DNA of 64,000 nucleotides from HXMU1420-13 sp024742815 (GCA_024742815.1 JANSXX010000001.1:248001-312000); one strand, 5' to 3'. Shown: positions 45,525-54,586, numbered from the stretch's first letter. Notes: generated by a model from the letters alone, not told the origin. Made by a program: numbers and translations.

Positions 45525-48500
45525 ATGGCAAAAAAATTTAAAGAAATAAAGCAACTCAATTATCCCAAAACTGAAGTAGAGATTCTTGGGTGGTGGAAGG
45601 ATAATGAAATTTTTAAAAAGAGCCTTGAAAGCAGAGAGGATGGCATTCCCTTTACCTTTTTTGAAGGTCCGCCAACGGCAAACGGCAAACCGGGTATCCA
45701 TCATGTGATGGCTCGAACGGTTAAAGATCTTTTCTGTAGATATAAAACCTTAAAGGGATTTAGAGTAGATCGAAAAGCCGGTTGGGATACACACGGTTTA
45801 CCGGTAGAAATTGAAGTTGAGAAAGAATTAGGATTGGAAGGTCGGCATCAGGTTGAAGAATATGGGATTGCCGAATACAATGCCCGATGTCGTGAAAGTG
45901 TACTCAAATACAAGAATTTATGGGATGATCTCACCGATCGAATGGGTTATTGGGTGGATCAGGATAATCCGTACGTCACTTTCGAAAATGAGTACATCGA
46001 ATCGGTTTGGTGGGCATTAAATAAGCTCTTCGAAAAAGGTTTATTGTACAAAGGGCATAAAATTCAGTGGTATTCGCCGGGTAATGGAACGGTACTTTCT
46101 TCTCATGAAGTGAGTTTAGGCTACAAAGAAACTCAGGATCCCTCTATCTATGTAAAGTTCCCGGTTCATGGAGAAGAAAACACGTTCTATTTGGCGTGGA
46201 CAACTACTCCATGGACAACCATCTCGAACATGGCCTTAACCATTAATCCTAAACTTACCTACGCTAAAGTTCGATTTGAAGATCAGCACTATGTAGTTGC
46301 TAAAGACACGATTGAGCGAGTTTTTGGAGAAGGAACAGAACTTCTAGAAGAATACTCAGGCGAGGATTTACTAGGTAGTACTTATGAGCCAATTTTCGAT
46401 TACGCGCAACGAGAAATTGATCGAAATGAAGCCTGGAAAGTAATTGCGGCAGAGTACGTAACCACCGAAGATGGAACCGGAATTGTGCATACCGCACCTG
46501 CTTTTGGTGCCGATGACTATGAAGCGGGTCAGAAATACAACATCCCAATGTTCAATCCTATCGACAAGGATGGAAAGTTCACGGATCAGGTGCCTGAATT
46601 TGCCGGTTTGTGGTTTAAAGAAGCGGATAAAGAAATTGCTCGTGCTATCAAGGAAAAAGGTCTGATGTTCCGCCACGAGACTTATGTTCACAATTATCCG
46701 TTTGATTGGCGAAAAGGTACACCACTGATGAGTTACCCGGTGGAGTCGTGGTTTATCAAAACTACCGAAGTGAAAGAACGGATGGTTGAACTCAACAAAA
46801 CCATCAATTGGAAACCGGAAGCTACTGGTACTGGACGTTTTGGAACTTGGTTGGAAAATAATGTGGATTGGGCCATTTCCCGACAACGTTATTGGGGTAC
46901 GCCTTTACCAATTTGGCAAAGCGATAAAGATCCCGAATATGTAGAATGCATTGGAAGCATCGCAGAACTGCGTGAGAAGGCTGGAATTCCTGATGATGAA
47001 GAACTGGATCTGCACCGCCCATACATCGATGAAATTACCTGGGATGCACCCGATGGCGGTACTATGCGGCGAATCCCTGATCTGCTGGATGTTTGGTTCG
47101 ATTCCGGTTCGATGCCGTTTGCACAATGGCACTATCCGTTCGATAACGATCACGAATTCAGCTACAGTTTCCCGGCTGATTTTATTGCCGAAGGTGTAGA
47201 TCAAACTCGTGGTTGGTTTTATACCCTTCATGCTTTGGGTACCATGTTGTTTGATGAAGTTGCCTTCAAAAATGTAGTTTCGAATGGACTCGTACTCGAT
47301 GAAAAAGGCGAGAAAATGAGTAAGTCGAAAGGCAATACAGTGGATCCTTTTGAGGTAATTAATCAGTACGGAGCGGATACTGTTCGCTGGTATATGATGA
47401 GTAATTCAGCTCCTTGGGAAAACCTGAAGTTTAGCATAGACGGGTTAAAAGAAGTACAACGAAAGTTTTTCAATACTATCGTTAACACATATTCTTTCTT
47501 TGCGATGTACGCTAACATTGATGGCTTTACCTATTCGGGTGCACAAATTCCGGTAAGTGAACGCCCTGAAATCGATCAGTGGATTATTTCGCGATTGAAT
47601 ACTACCGTAAAAATGATGGAGGAGTATTACGAGGAATACGAACCCACTAAAGCTGCTCGGGAAATGGAGCAATTTACCGAGGAATTGAGCAACTGGTATG
47701 TGCGTCGTAATCGCCGACGTTTCTGGAAATCCGGAAACACCATCGACAAAACGGCGGCATATCAAACTTTGTACGAGTGCTTAAAAAACGTAAGCCGAAT
47801 GATGAGTCCGATCGCCCCATACATGGGTGAATGGATTTACCAGCGATTGAACGAAGTTTCTAAACTTGATGAACAATCGGTACATCTATCTTTCTTTCCG
47901 ACGGTTGAAGAAACTGCGATCATAAAAACGCTGGAACATAAAATGGATATGGCGCGTCTCATTTCTTCGATTGTGCTACGTATCCGAAATCAGATTGATG
48001 TAAATGTTCGTCAGCCTTTATCGCGCATCATTCTTCCAATTAAAGATGAAGCCGAACGTCAGGCTATACTTTCTGTAAAAGACATCATCCTGGACGAAGT
48101 GAATGTAAAAGACATTCAGTTTGTAGATGATGATTCCGGAATTGTTCACAAATCTGCCAAGCCAAATTATCCATTGTTGGGTAAGCGGTTAGGACCTAAG
48201 ATGAAAGCAGTTGCCGGTAAAGTAAATCAGTTTGATACCGAAACAATTACTAATTTCGAGAGACAAGGTTATATTGATATTGAGCTTGAAGATGGCGAAA
48301 CAGTTCGGCTCGATTCCAATGAATTAGAGATTATCCGTACCGGTTTAGAAGGCTGGCAAGTTGAAACAGAACGCGGTTTAAGCGTTGCTGTTGATATGGA
48401 AATCTCTCATGACCTGCGTATCGAAGGTATTACCCGCGAGTTTGTAAATCGCGTGCAAAGTATGCGTAAAGAAGCAGATTTTGATGTAGTTGATCGTATA

Positions 48501-48686
48501 TCCATCGGATTTACGGGCGACGAAACACTTAAAGAAGCAGTGGTTTCGATGAGTGATTACATTAAAGCAGAGACGTTAGCTGAAGAAATACAATTAACAG
48601 AGCTGGAAGTATCCGACTTTGTAAAAACCTGGGAAATAGGTGACGGTGAGTGCACCATTTCTGTTCGAAGAAACATTAACTCGTAA
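45525..48686 (+). CDS. ileS: Isoleucyl-tRNA synthetase, type 2, with GIHH signature
   Basis: A 1053-residue class I synthetase. The size, WDTHGLPVEIEVEKELG and KMSKS loop (residues 597-601, GEKMSKSKGN) fit the eukaryote-like IleRS2 type. The editing domain shows AWTTTPWTTISNMAL and GTGIVHTAPAFGADDYEAG. The HxGH signature is altered: residues 57-60 read GIHH (45693-45704), first and third positions exchanged relative to HIGH. This form is known from a few IleRS2 enzymes and confers very strong mupirocin resistance. No C-terminal zinc-finger cysteines are seen, as expected for type 2. It is followed by dksA-like and lspA genes. Confidence 0.97.
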   Translation: MAKKFKEIKQLNYPKTEVEILGWWKDNEIFKKSLESREDGIPFTFFEGPPTANGKPGIHHVMARTVKDLFCRYKTLKGFRVDRKAGWDTHGLPVEIEVEKELGLEGRHQVEEYGIAEYNARCRESVLKYKNLWDDLTDRMGYWVDQDNPYVTFENEYIESVWWALNKLFEKGLLYKGHKIQWYSPGNGTVLSSHEVSLGYKETQDPSIYVKFPVHGEENTFYLAWTTTPWTTISNMALTINPKLTYAKVRFEDQHYVVAKDTIERVFGEGTELLEEYSGEDLLGSTYEPIFDYAQREIDRNEAWKVIAAEYVTTEDGTGIVHTAPAFGADDYEAGQKYNIPMFNPIDKDGKFTDQVPEFAGLWFKEADKEIARAIKEKGLMFRHETYVHNYPFDWRKGTPLMSYPVESWFIKTTEVKERMVELNKTINWKPEATGTGRFGTWLENNVDWAISRQRYWGTPLPIWQSDKDPEYVECIGSIAELREKAGIPDDEELDLHRPYIDEITWDAPDGGTMRRIPDLLDVWFDSGSMPFAQWHYPFDNDHEFSYSFPADFIAEGVDQTRGWFYTLHALGTMLFDEVAFKNVVSNGLVLDEKGEKMSKSKGNTVDPFEVINQYGADTVRWYMMSNSAPWENLKFSIDGLKEVQRKFFNTIVNTYSFFAMYANIDGFTYSGAQIPVSERPEIDQWIISRLNTTVKMMEEYYEEYEPTKAAREMEQFTEELSNWYVRRNRRRFWKSGNTIDKTAAYQTLYECLKNVSRMMSPIAPYMGEWIYQRLNEVSKLDEQSVHLSFFPTVEETAIIKTLEHKMDMARLISSIVLRIRNQIDVNVRQPLSRIILPIKDEAERQAILSVKDIILDEVNVKDIQFVDDDSGIVHKSAKPNYPLLGKRLGPKMKAVAGKVNQFDTETITNFERQGYIDIELEDGETVRLDSNELEIIRTGLEGWQVETERGLSVAVDMEISHDLRIEGITREFVNRVQSMRKEADFDVVDRISIGFTGDETLKEAVVSMSDYIKAETLAEEIQLTELEVSDFVKTWEIGDGECTISVRRNINS

Positions 48687-48697
48687 GCAGTAGAACG

Positions 48698-49099
48698 ATG
48701 GCAGAAAAACCAGTAGACGAAAACAAAAGAGTCTCCCCATACAACGACGAAGAGTTGGAATACTTCCGTCAGATCATTCTGAAAAAACGGGATGCAGCAG
48801 AAGAAGAATTAGAAACCTTGCAGCGTAGTTTGCGCGAAAGCATGGAGAATTCTTCCGATGAATCTGCCTATTCTTTTCACATGGCTGATGCAGGTACAGA
48901 TGCTCAAGAGCGCGAAAAAACGTACATGCTGTTTAACAGAACGCGTAAGTTTGTAAAATATCTGGACGACGCCATCAAACGCATCGATAATAAAACGTAT
49001 GGAGTGTGTAAGGTAACAGGGCAAAAAATTTCGAAAGGAAGATTAGAAGCGGTACCGCATACTCAGTTAAGCATCGAAGCAAAATTGAAACGTCGTTAA
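48698..49099 (+). CDS. TraR/DksA-family protein with degenerate zinc finger
   Basis: A 133-residue DksA-like regulator expected to bind RNA polymerase through its secondary channel. A coiled-coil region spans about residues 15-95 with an acidic turn (SDESAYSFHMADAGTDAQERE). In the zinc-finger region (YGVCKVTGQKISKGRLEAVPHTQLSIEAK) only one of four cysteines remains. This cysteine-poor form is common in Bacteroidota. It lies between ileS (11 bp) and lspA (10 bp). Confidence 0.9.
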   Translation: MAEKPVDENKRVSPYNDEELEYFRQIILKKRDAAEEELETLQRSLRESMENSSDESAYSFHMADAGTDAQEREKTYMLFNRTRKFVKYLDDAIKRIDNKTYGVCKVTGQKISKGRLEAVPHTQLSIEAKLKRR

Positions 49100-49109
49100 T
49101 CCCGAGTCA

Positions 49110-49691
49110 TTGACCCGAAACAAACTACTAGCCCTCTTTACGCCGGCTGTAATTGTTATTGCCCTCGATCAGTGGTCGAAATGGGTGGTACGCACTACGC
49201 CCGAGTTACATCGTTATGACATCATCGAAGGGTGGTTAATGTTCTATTACACCAAAAACGATGGAATGGCACTGGGCATCGATATTTTCGATACTTACAT
49301 CGTGAGTTTAATTTCGATTACGGCAACCATCGGCATTGTGGCATACCTGTTGTACACGATCAAACAATCGCCTATTAGTTATCTGCTGTTGATGGGCTTA
49401 GTGATAGGTGGTGCGCTTGGTAATATTATCGATCGATTAACGATGGCTTATGTAGGTGGTTACGGTGGCTTACTAGATGGTCATGTAGTAGATTTTATCT
49501 TTTTCAAACTCGAACTATTCGATCGAACGGTGTTCCCTTACATCTTTAACGTTGCTGATATTGCTATCTCGGTTTCCATCATTTCATTGCTGATTTTCAA
49601 CAAGAAATTCTTTCCTACAGATGAAGCTGAAGAGACGTCCGGTGAGCAACAAACGAGCGGTCAAAGTGAGGAAGAGTCTCAAGTTGAATAG
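49110..49691 (+). CDS. lspA: Lipoprotein signal peptidase II
   Basis: A 193-residue, four-helix inner-membrane aspartic protease that removes lipoprotein signals. The catalytic aspartates are in GGALGNIIDRL and FNVADIAISV, with the N-terminal motif DQWSKWVV. The start is a TTG at 49110; no in-frame ATG lies before the first catalytic region. The acidic C-terminal tail (about 165-193) is longer than in E. coli. The ileS-dksA-lspA order is usual for this lineage. Confidence 0.94.
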   Translation: MTRNKLLALFTPAVIVIALDQWSKWVVRTTPELHRYDIIEGWLMFYYTKNDGMALGIDIFDTYIVSLISITATIGIVAYLLYTIKQSPISYLLLMGLVIGGALGNIIDRLTMAYVGGYGGLLDGHVVDFIFFKLELFDRTVFPYIFNVADIAISVSIISLLIFNKKFFPTDEAEETSGEQQTSGQSEEESQVE

Positions 49692-49994
49692 GAGAAAAAA
49701 AGTAAATCCTGAGTTAACTATTGGGTTTATCTTTTCTCTCTGCGAATAGTCCATCTATAATAGATTTCAACAATTCATTTCCAATAAATTAACCTAAACA
49801 TAATTAGGTTCAGGTTTGAAATAACGCGATATTTAGCGCATACAAGTTAAAGGTCAGGACTCGGTAAATAGTACAGTATTTTGTTTCCCTTCTCTAGTTT
49901 GTACTTAATAACAATAACACAGCCGATTAGAACGCAAGTCACGCACTTAAATGCTTGATACAACTGTACCTGTGATAGTAAAGATTTATAAATA
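49692..49994 (+). promoter_or_regulatory. 303-bp region upstream of the cold-shock gene, probable long leader
   Basis: No gene is seen. A TATTTTG element near 49872-49878 could be the promoter, which would give a leader of about 110 nt before the ATG at 49995. Cold-shock genes often have long, structured leaders. The first part (49692-49860) may hold the end of the ileS operon; no clean terminator hairpin is visible. Confidence 0.4.
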
Positions 49995-50204
49995 ATGGAA
50001 AACGGAAAAGTTAAGTGGTTTAATGAAGAAAAAGGTTTCGGATTTATTACCCCTGAAACTGGTGGCAAAGATATTTTTGTACACCGCAATAATGTAGAAA
50101 ATTTAGCAAGCAACGAAAACCTTAAAGACGGTGACGATGTTGAATACAGCATTCAGGAAACACCAAAAGGCTTGAATGCAGTAGAAGTATACGTACTTGA
50201 ATGA
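49995..50204 (+). CDS. CspA-family cold-shock protein
   Basis: A 69-residue cold-shock domain that binds single-stranded nucleic acid. RNP1 is KGFGFITP and RNP2 is DIFVHRNN. The length is that of a single domain. It is a single-gene unit with its own terminator. Confidence 0.96.
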   Translation: MENGKVKWFNEEKGFGFITPETGGKDIFVHRNNVENLASNENLKDGDDVEYSIQETPKGLNAVEVYVLE

Positions 50205-50235
50205 TCTGATCTTATTTGATCAATTCTGAAATTAG

Positions 50236-50266
50236 AACCCGGACTTATTAAGTGCCGGGTTTTTTT
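50236..50266 (+). terminator. Terminator of the cold-shock gene
   Basis: AACCCGG (50236-50242) pairs with CCGGGTT (50255-50261), extended by AC/GT inside, then a T run to 50266. Confidence 0.85.
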
Positions 50267-50279
50267 ATGCTGTCATGAT

Positions 50280-50927
50280 TTATAGTCTTATTTGAATAGA
50301 TGTTTTTGCTAGACCTACGGCAAATCCATCATTAGTTTTTCGGTAGAAGATTGGCTCAACATTTAGTAGTACTGTTTTGTCATTTTTTAATTTTTTGCCA
50401 AACTCGAGAAAATATCCAATTTCTCCACCTACTAGCCACATCGTATGTTTTTCTTTCAAAAATAAGTTTTGATCATTATCAAAAATCCGATATCCCCAAT
50501 AATGTTGGTAAATCGCTCCAAATCTGAACCCGCTCTGAAAACTAATAATCTCACCAACCTTAGGTTCGCGAAGATATCTGCGAAATACGACTCCAATGTT
50601 CAAGACGTCTAATAAGTCCAAATCACCATTGTAATTAAAATAGTCGCGTTCAACTTCAGGATTGGGATTTACTCCATAGGTTAATTGAAAAGCCACCGAA
50701 TTTTTGGTGTTATAAACACCAGCTTCAAATCCAATATTTATAAAGTTACCTATGAAATAGTAAAAAGGACCAATTTCATCTTGATCTAGCCTTTGATCAT
50801 TAATAAAACTAATGTCGAGACCGGTGATAACTCCCCCATAATAATCCCAGTTTTTTTCTTGGGAAAAACTCTGCGACTGGCACAATATTATACCTATGAT
50901 AAAAGCAGTAATAAATTTCGAAATCAT
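50280..50927 (-). CDS. Exported beta-barrel-like protein of unknown function (paralog 1)
   Basis: A 215-residue secreted protein (signal about 1-22, ending SFSQ). Short alternating strands and the ending SIQIRL suggest a small outer-membrane barrel. It shares its layout with the next protein: NWDYYGGVITGLDISFI matches WNWFGGINASYNIAFL, and the endings GFAVGLAKTSIQI and GFRFGATKVGLYI correspond. Family not recognised. It lies 9 bp after its paralog, so the two are an operon. Confidence 0.7.
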   Translation of the reverse strand: MISKFITAFIIGIILCQSQSFSQEKNWDYYGGVITGLDISFINDQRLDQDEIGPFYYFIGNFINIGFEAGVYNTKNSVAFQLTYGVNPNPEVERDYFNYNGDLDLLDVLNIGVVFRRYLREPKVGEIISFQSGFRFGAIYQHYWGYRIFDNDQNLFLKEKHTMWLVGGEIGYFLEFGKKLKNDKTVLLNVEPIFYRKTNDGFAVGLAKTSIQIRL

Positions 50928-50936
50928 CGACCTACC

Positions 50937-51581
50937 CTAATTAAAATTGATATATAAGCCGACTTTAGTTGCTCCAAATCTAAACCCTTTGTTACTTGCG
51001 CCAATAGTTAATGGCTCTAGGGTTATCGAAATTCCCGGTTTATTAACGGGCTTAGTTTGTATTTCCACATAAAAGCCGGACTCAAAGCCAAAAGTATGCA
51101 TGGTATAATCCTTAAAAGTTGACTCAAAAGGATCAGTTGGGTGGTCGGTAGCTTGTATCCCTGAATAATTACTATAAACTAATGAAGTACGTAAACCCGC
51201 GTTGAATACTAAATTTGGAGGTTCTTTGTAGCGAGTTAATTGCTGTGTTAAAGTAGTACCAAGCATGAAATAATCCGGAACTTCTATTTCTCCATCAAAT
51301 CCACCTAAATCGCGTAGTGATGGTTCAATAATTGAATTTCCAATATTAAAAACTGCGGATATACGACGTCGTTTGTAGTGTAATCCAACTTCTGCACCAT
51401 AGGTTAAATAACCGTCGATATAATATTTGTTAAATGCATCATTCGATGGATTTTCAAGAAAGGCAATATTATATGAAGCATTGATTCCCCCGAACCAATT
51501 CCATTTTTCGGTTTCGGATTGTGTATAACCGTTGGTATAACATACCAACATGACTATGATAATTAATAGTGAGTTTCTCAT
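50937..51581 (-). CDS. Exported beta-barrel-like protein of unknown function (paralog 2)
   Basis: A 214-residue secreted protein (signal about 1-20, ending GYTQ), first gene of a tandem pair. The barrel-like strand pattern has FESGFYVEIQTKPVNKPGISITLEPL, corresponding to the segment GEIGYFLEFGKKL and the VEPIFYR strand in its neighbour. Probably a diverged tandem duplicate. Function unknown. Confidence 0.7.
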   Translation of the reverse strand: MRNSLLIIIVMLVCYTNGYTQSETEKWNWFGGINASYNIAFLENPSNDAFNKYYIDGYLTYGAEVGLHYKRRRISAVFNIGNSIIEPSLRDLGGFDGEIEVPDYFMLGTTLTQQLTRYKEPPNLVFNAGLRTSLVYSNYSGIQATDHPTDPFESTFKDYTMHTFGFESGFYVEIQTKPVNKPGISITLEPLTIGASNKGFRFGATKVGLYINFN

Positions 51582-51895
51582 TGTACCCCGATATTTAAAT
51601 TAATTACTCTTATCAATAATACCCCACTTGACAAGAGTTTAAGTCTAATTAAACTTCATGAGTAATAAAGGTGAGAAACGTTACAAGAAAATATTATTTA
51701 TTGACTAATGCCTAACGATTTGGAAAAAGTCTCGCCATCTTAAATGATGTATAAATCTTAAAAATAGAAGTAGATAAAATGATGTAGGATATCATCTGCA
51801 ATTTGGAAGTTCGCTTTCTGTATAAAACCCATAGAGTTCTCATAAAACTCGCGCGTTTAAAAACCAAAATTTTAAATATCGAAAGGCTCTGTAGC
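51582..51895. other. 314-bp AT-rich intergenic region
   Basis: It lies between the start of the paralog pair and the end of the ribBA gene. No open frame of note, tRNA, or strong hairpin is visible. It should hold the promoter of the paralog pair and the 3' end of the yajC-ribBA transcript. Confidence 0.5.
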
Positions 51896-53086
51896 TTAGT
51901 TGTTTTCTAAGGGCGCGTCTTTTTTTGGTGAGAAGATATTCAGGTCATCTTCAAAACATACCTGATCCACAATCTCCAGGCCAAAGCTTTTAATGCCAAT
52001 TCGTTTTACCGGATTGTTGGTAAGCAATTTGAGTTTTCGAATCCCTAATGCCCTCAGAATTTGAGCTCCTACGCCATAATCTCTGGAATCACCTTTTTTG
52101 GGATTGTTATTCTCTTCTTCGGATTCTTGTGAATCTCCATCTTGCATATATTTTAACGTTCGAAGTTGATTCACCAACACCGAACCACGCTGATTTCGAT
52201 TCATATATAGCACTACACCCGTTCCTTCACGCTCGACCTGCAACATCGCCTGATGCAAAAGTTCGCTGGTATCGGCATTGCGGGCACCAAAAATATCGCC
52301 GATTAAATCGGAAGAGTGAACACGGGTAAGCACAGCATCTTCTTTAGTCCAAGAACCCTTAGTTAATGCAAGATGCACATCGCCGGTTGTTGTTTCTTCA
52401 AAGGCGTGGAGTTGAAAATCGCCATACATAGTAGGCATGTTTATATCCATCACTTCCTTCACCAAGCTTTCCGTTTCGTTTCGGTAAGCGATGAGGTCTT
52501 TAATGGTGATGAACTTCATATCGAATTTCTTCGCCATTTCAGCGAGTTCCGGTACACGAGCCATTTCGCCATCTTCGCGCATTATTTCGCAGATGATGCC
52601 AACTGGTTGCAAGCCTGCAAGCCGGGCTAAATCGAGTGCGGCTTCTGTATGTCCTGCACGACGTAGAACTCCGCCTTCAACACCAATAAGTGGGAATACG
52701 TGTCCCGGTCGACGAAAATCGTTGGGTTTGGCTTCTGGATTGGTGAGTTCTCGAATGGTATTCGCACGATCGGCAGCAGAAATCCCCGTTGTGGTAAGGC
52801 GTTTATGGTCGATGGAAATGGTGAAGTTTGCCTCATCCGGATCGGCGCCTTCCATCACCATATTATTGAGCTTAAATCGCTTTGCTACTGCTTTTGTAAC
52901 CGGAGCACAGACTAAACCACGTCCTTCTTTCACCATAAAATTGATGGCTTCGGTGGTTACATTTTCGGCAGCCATTAAAAAATCGCCTTCGTTTTCCCGA
53001 TCTTCATCGTCAACTACGATGATCATTTTACCGGCTTTGATGTCCTCAATAGCCTCGGGAATGGTGTTAAACCGGATGTTCTCCAA
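51896..53086 (-). CDS. ribB: DHBP synthase fused to a degenerate GTP cyclohydrolase II domain (RibBA/RibBX-like)
   Basis: A 396-residue fusion in riboflavin synthesis. The N-terminal half (1-205) is a complete 3,4-dihydroxy-2-butanone 4-phosphate synthase (VVDDEDRENEGDFLMAA, RRPGHVFPLIGVEGGVLRRAGHTEA). The C-terminal half aligns with GTP cyclohydrolase II but reads VHSSDLIGDIFGARNADT where the enzyme has VHSECLTGD...RCDC, so all three zinc cysteines are gone. The EGRGIG loop is NQRGSVL, and a 15-residue acidic insert (SQESEEENNNP) follows. Only the tail (RDYGVGAQILRALG, LLTNNPVK) is normal. The half is probably not a cyclohydrolase. The start is 1 bp after the yajC stop. No FMN riboswitch is seen upstream. 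Confidence 0.93.
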   Translation of the reverse strand: MENIRFNTIPEAIEDIKAGKMIIVVDDEDRENEGDFLMAAENVTTEAINFMVKEGRGLVCAPVTKAVAKRFKLNNMVMEGADPDEANFTISIDHKRLTTTGISAADRANTIRELTNPEAKPNDFRRPGHVFPLIGVEGGVLRRAGHTEAALDLARLAGLQPVGIICEIMREDGEMARVPELAEMAKKFDMKFITIKDLIAYRNETESLVKEVMDINMPTMYGDFQLHAFEETTTGDVHLALTKGSWTKEDAVLTRVHSSDLIGDIFGARNADTSELLHQAMLQVEREGTGVVLYMNRNQRGSVLVNQLRTLKYMQDGDSQESEEENNNPKKGDSRDYGVGAQILRALGIRKLKLLTNNPVKRIGIKSFGLEIVDQVCFEDDLNIFSPKKDAPLENN

Positions 53087-53087
53087 C

Positions 53088-53411
53088 TTACTTGTCTTTC
53101 TTTTCTTGTTTATTAGGATTCACGTCGGTGATCGCTGTTTTCAAATATCGAAGTTTAGTGCCACCGCCCACTTCAATAAGAACAGAGTCGTCTTCGATGG
53201 CGTTCAACACACCAATTAATCCGGATGAAGTAACTACTTTATCACCCTTTCTCATGCCTTCAACTTTGCGTTGAATTTCTTTCTGGCGCTGACTTTGAGG
53301 ACGGATAATGAAAAAGTAGAAAACAAGAAAAATGGCACCCAAAAATACCAGGTTAATGATCCCGCTGTTTGGATCGTTTGGGTTGCCCATAAACATAAAA
53401 ACAGTATGCAT
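53088..53411 (-). CDS. yajC: Preprotein translocase accessory subunit YajC
   Basis: A 107-residue single-span membrane protein: membrane helix at about 19-37 (LVFLGAIFLVFYFFIIRPQ), then GDKVVTSSGLIGVLNAIEDDSVLIEVG. It is associated with SecDF. Its stop is 1 bp before the ribBA start. Confidence 0.95.
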   Translation of the reverse strand: MHTVFMFMGNPNDPNSGIINLVFLGAIFLVFYFFIIRPQSQRQKEIQRKVEGMRKGDKVVTSSGLIGVLNAIEDDSVLIEVGGGTKLRYLKTAITDVNPNKQEKKDK

Positions 53412-53470
53412 ACTAATTAGTTAAGATTCAGAATTGGCTTCAAAGATAGGAGTATTTGAATTAAGAATTC

Positions 53471-53533
53471 TGAACAATAGAACAATTGAACTTTGAACTT
53501 CGAGCATTCGAACATTGAACAATCGAACATTGA
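53471..53533. repeat. Degenerate TTGAACAA tandem repeat
   Basis: About seven imperfect copies of an 8-base unit (TTGAACAA, TAGAACAA, TTCGAACA and similar) in the space upstream of yajC. It is intergenic with no frame. Confidence 0.7.
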
Positions 53534-53574
53534 TTTTGAGGGATCAAAGCATTTGATATCCAGGAACTTTTTTT

Positions 53575-53607
53575 ACCAGCAACCAGCAACCAGCAACCAG
53601 CAACCAG
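53575..53607. repeat. ACCAGCA heptamer tandem repeat
   Basis: 4.7 perfect copies of a 7-base unit, ending 5 bp before the stop codon of the DUF4249 gene. The copy number could vary by slippage. Confidence 0.9.
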
Positions 53608-53611
53608 ATCC

Positions 53612-54586
53612 CTATTCCTCAACTATTACCAATTTCGCCCGCGGCTGATGCGCCGAAAAGTAGCCAACCCCATTGTTGATGTTTGTTGGATGGTTTACCG
53701 GCTCATTGGCCAGCGAAGAAATTATCCCACCTGAACGGCCTCGAGCTTCCAGAAAATTATAATATCCCTCATCGATATTGGTAAGAACTACTAGCGCAGA
53801 ATCAACCGGAGAATCAAAAAATATAGCGTCCTCGCGCTTAATTCTGCCATTTTCATCTGCTCCCCGATCGGTGAAAATTCGTTCGAAGATTAAATAGTTA
53901 TTACCCTGAAAGAATAACCCTCCATCGTTCGTAGAGTCCTCTTCCGTAAATTCGGGCGGTGTAAATTGATACATGTGCAGCACATAATAATTATCGACGC
54001 CGGGCGGATCGTCGAAGGAAAGCTTAACATCAGTGAAAAGACTTTCTGTGGTATCTCTTCGGGTGATAGAAATCGAATCAATAGCAACAGGAGGTTGAAG
54101 CACACTTTGAGAACTAACCGAAAATGACGTTGTGGAGTCAAAAACCGAAAGCTCCATCACTTGGTAATCTTCAAATATTTCGAGCTGAGTCCCATAAAGT
54201 CCTTTGATATCACCTATGCTTTCCAGCGTATCCGTTATGCCCTGATAGTTTAACGTTACAAAAGCTCGATCGATTAGCAATCGCTCAATAAAGTTATCCG
54301 ATATATCAAGAATATCTTCGGCGGATAACGCAGAAAAGCTTTTAGAAAGTGATACTACCACAATTTCTTCCGGGCCAACCAAGGACGCCACTGCAATTTT
54401 TGATTCATCCGGCTGCACAGAAATTGGAAGGTTTTCAGGCACACATGCTTGAAGTAGCAAGATGGTGAAAAGTAGCAACCACTTTGGTGAACCCGAATTG
54501 TTGGGGGAAGTAATCACCAGAAACGGAGATCGCTTCAGTCGGAGTACCTCCTTTGCCAATGAAATTATGTGTCTCTTCAACATCAC
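53612..54586 (-). CDS. DUF4249 lipoprotein
   Basis: A 324-residue protein of the DUF4249 type, partner of TonB receptors in Bacteroidota. A lipobox is seen in LLLQACVP. If translation begins at 54586 the signal is unusually long (about 48 residues), whereas a GTG at 54517 gives a normal 25-residue signal. The ATGA overlap with the receptor gene supports the longer start. The body shows alternating beta-strands (IAVASLVGPEEIVVVSLSKSF, YVLHMYQF). Function unknown. It is the last gene of a three-gene operon whose receptor is interrupted. Confidence 0.82.
   Translation of the reverse strand: MMLKRHIISLAKEVLRLKRSPFLVITSPNNSGSPKWLLLFTILLLQACVPENLPISVQPDESKIAVASLVGPEEIVVVSLSKSFSALSAEDILDISDNFIERLLIDRAFVTLNYQGITDTLESIGDIKGLYGTQLEIFEDYQVMELSVFDSTTSFSVSSQSVLQPPVAIDSISITRRDTTESLFTDVKLSFDDPPGVDNYYVLHMYQFTPPEFTEEDSTNDGGLFFQGNNYLIFERIFTDRGADENGRIKREDAIFFDSPVDSALVVLTNIDEGYYNFLEARGRSGGIISSLANEPVNHPTNINNGVGYFSAHQPRAKLVIVEE

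Noticed and set aside
46300..47765. Minus-strand frames opposite ileS
   Set aside because: They are shadows of a well-conserved gene on the plus strand.
53087..53470. FMN riboswitch for yajC-ribBA
   Set aside because: The space upstream of yajC shows none of the conserved RFN element sequences; only simple repeats are present.
53575..53607. ACCAGCA repeats considered as a CRISPR array
   Set aside because: The unit is 7 bases with no spacers and no cas genes are nearby.
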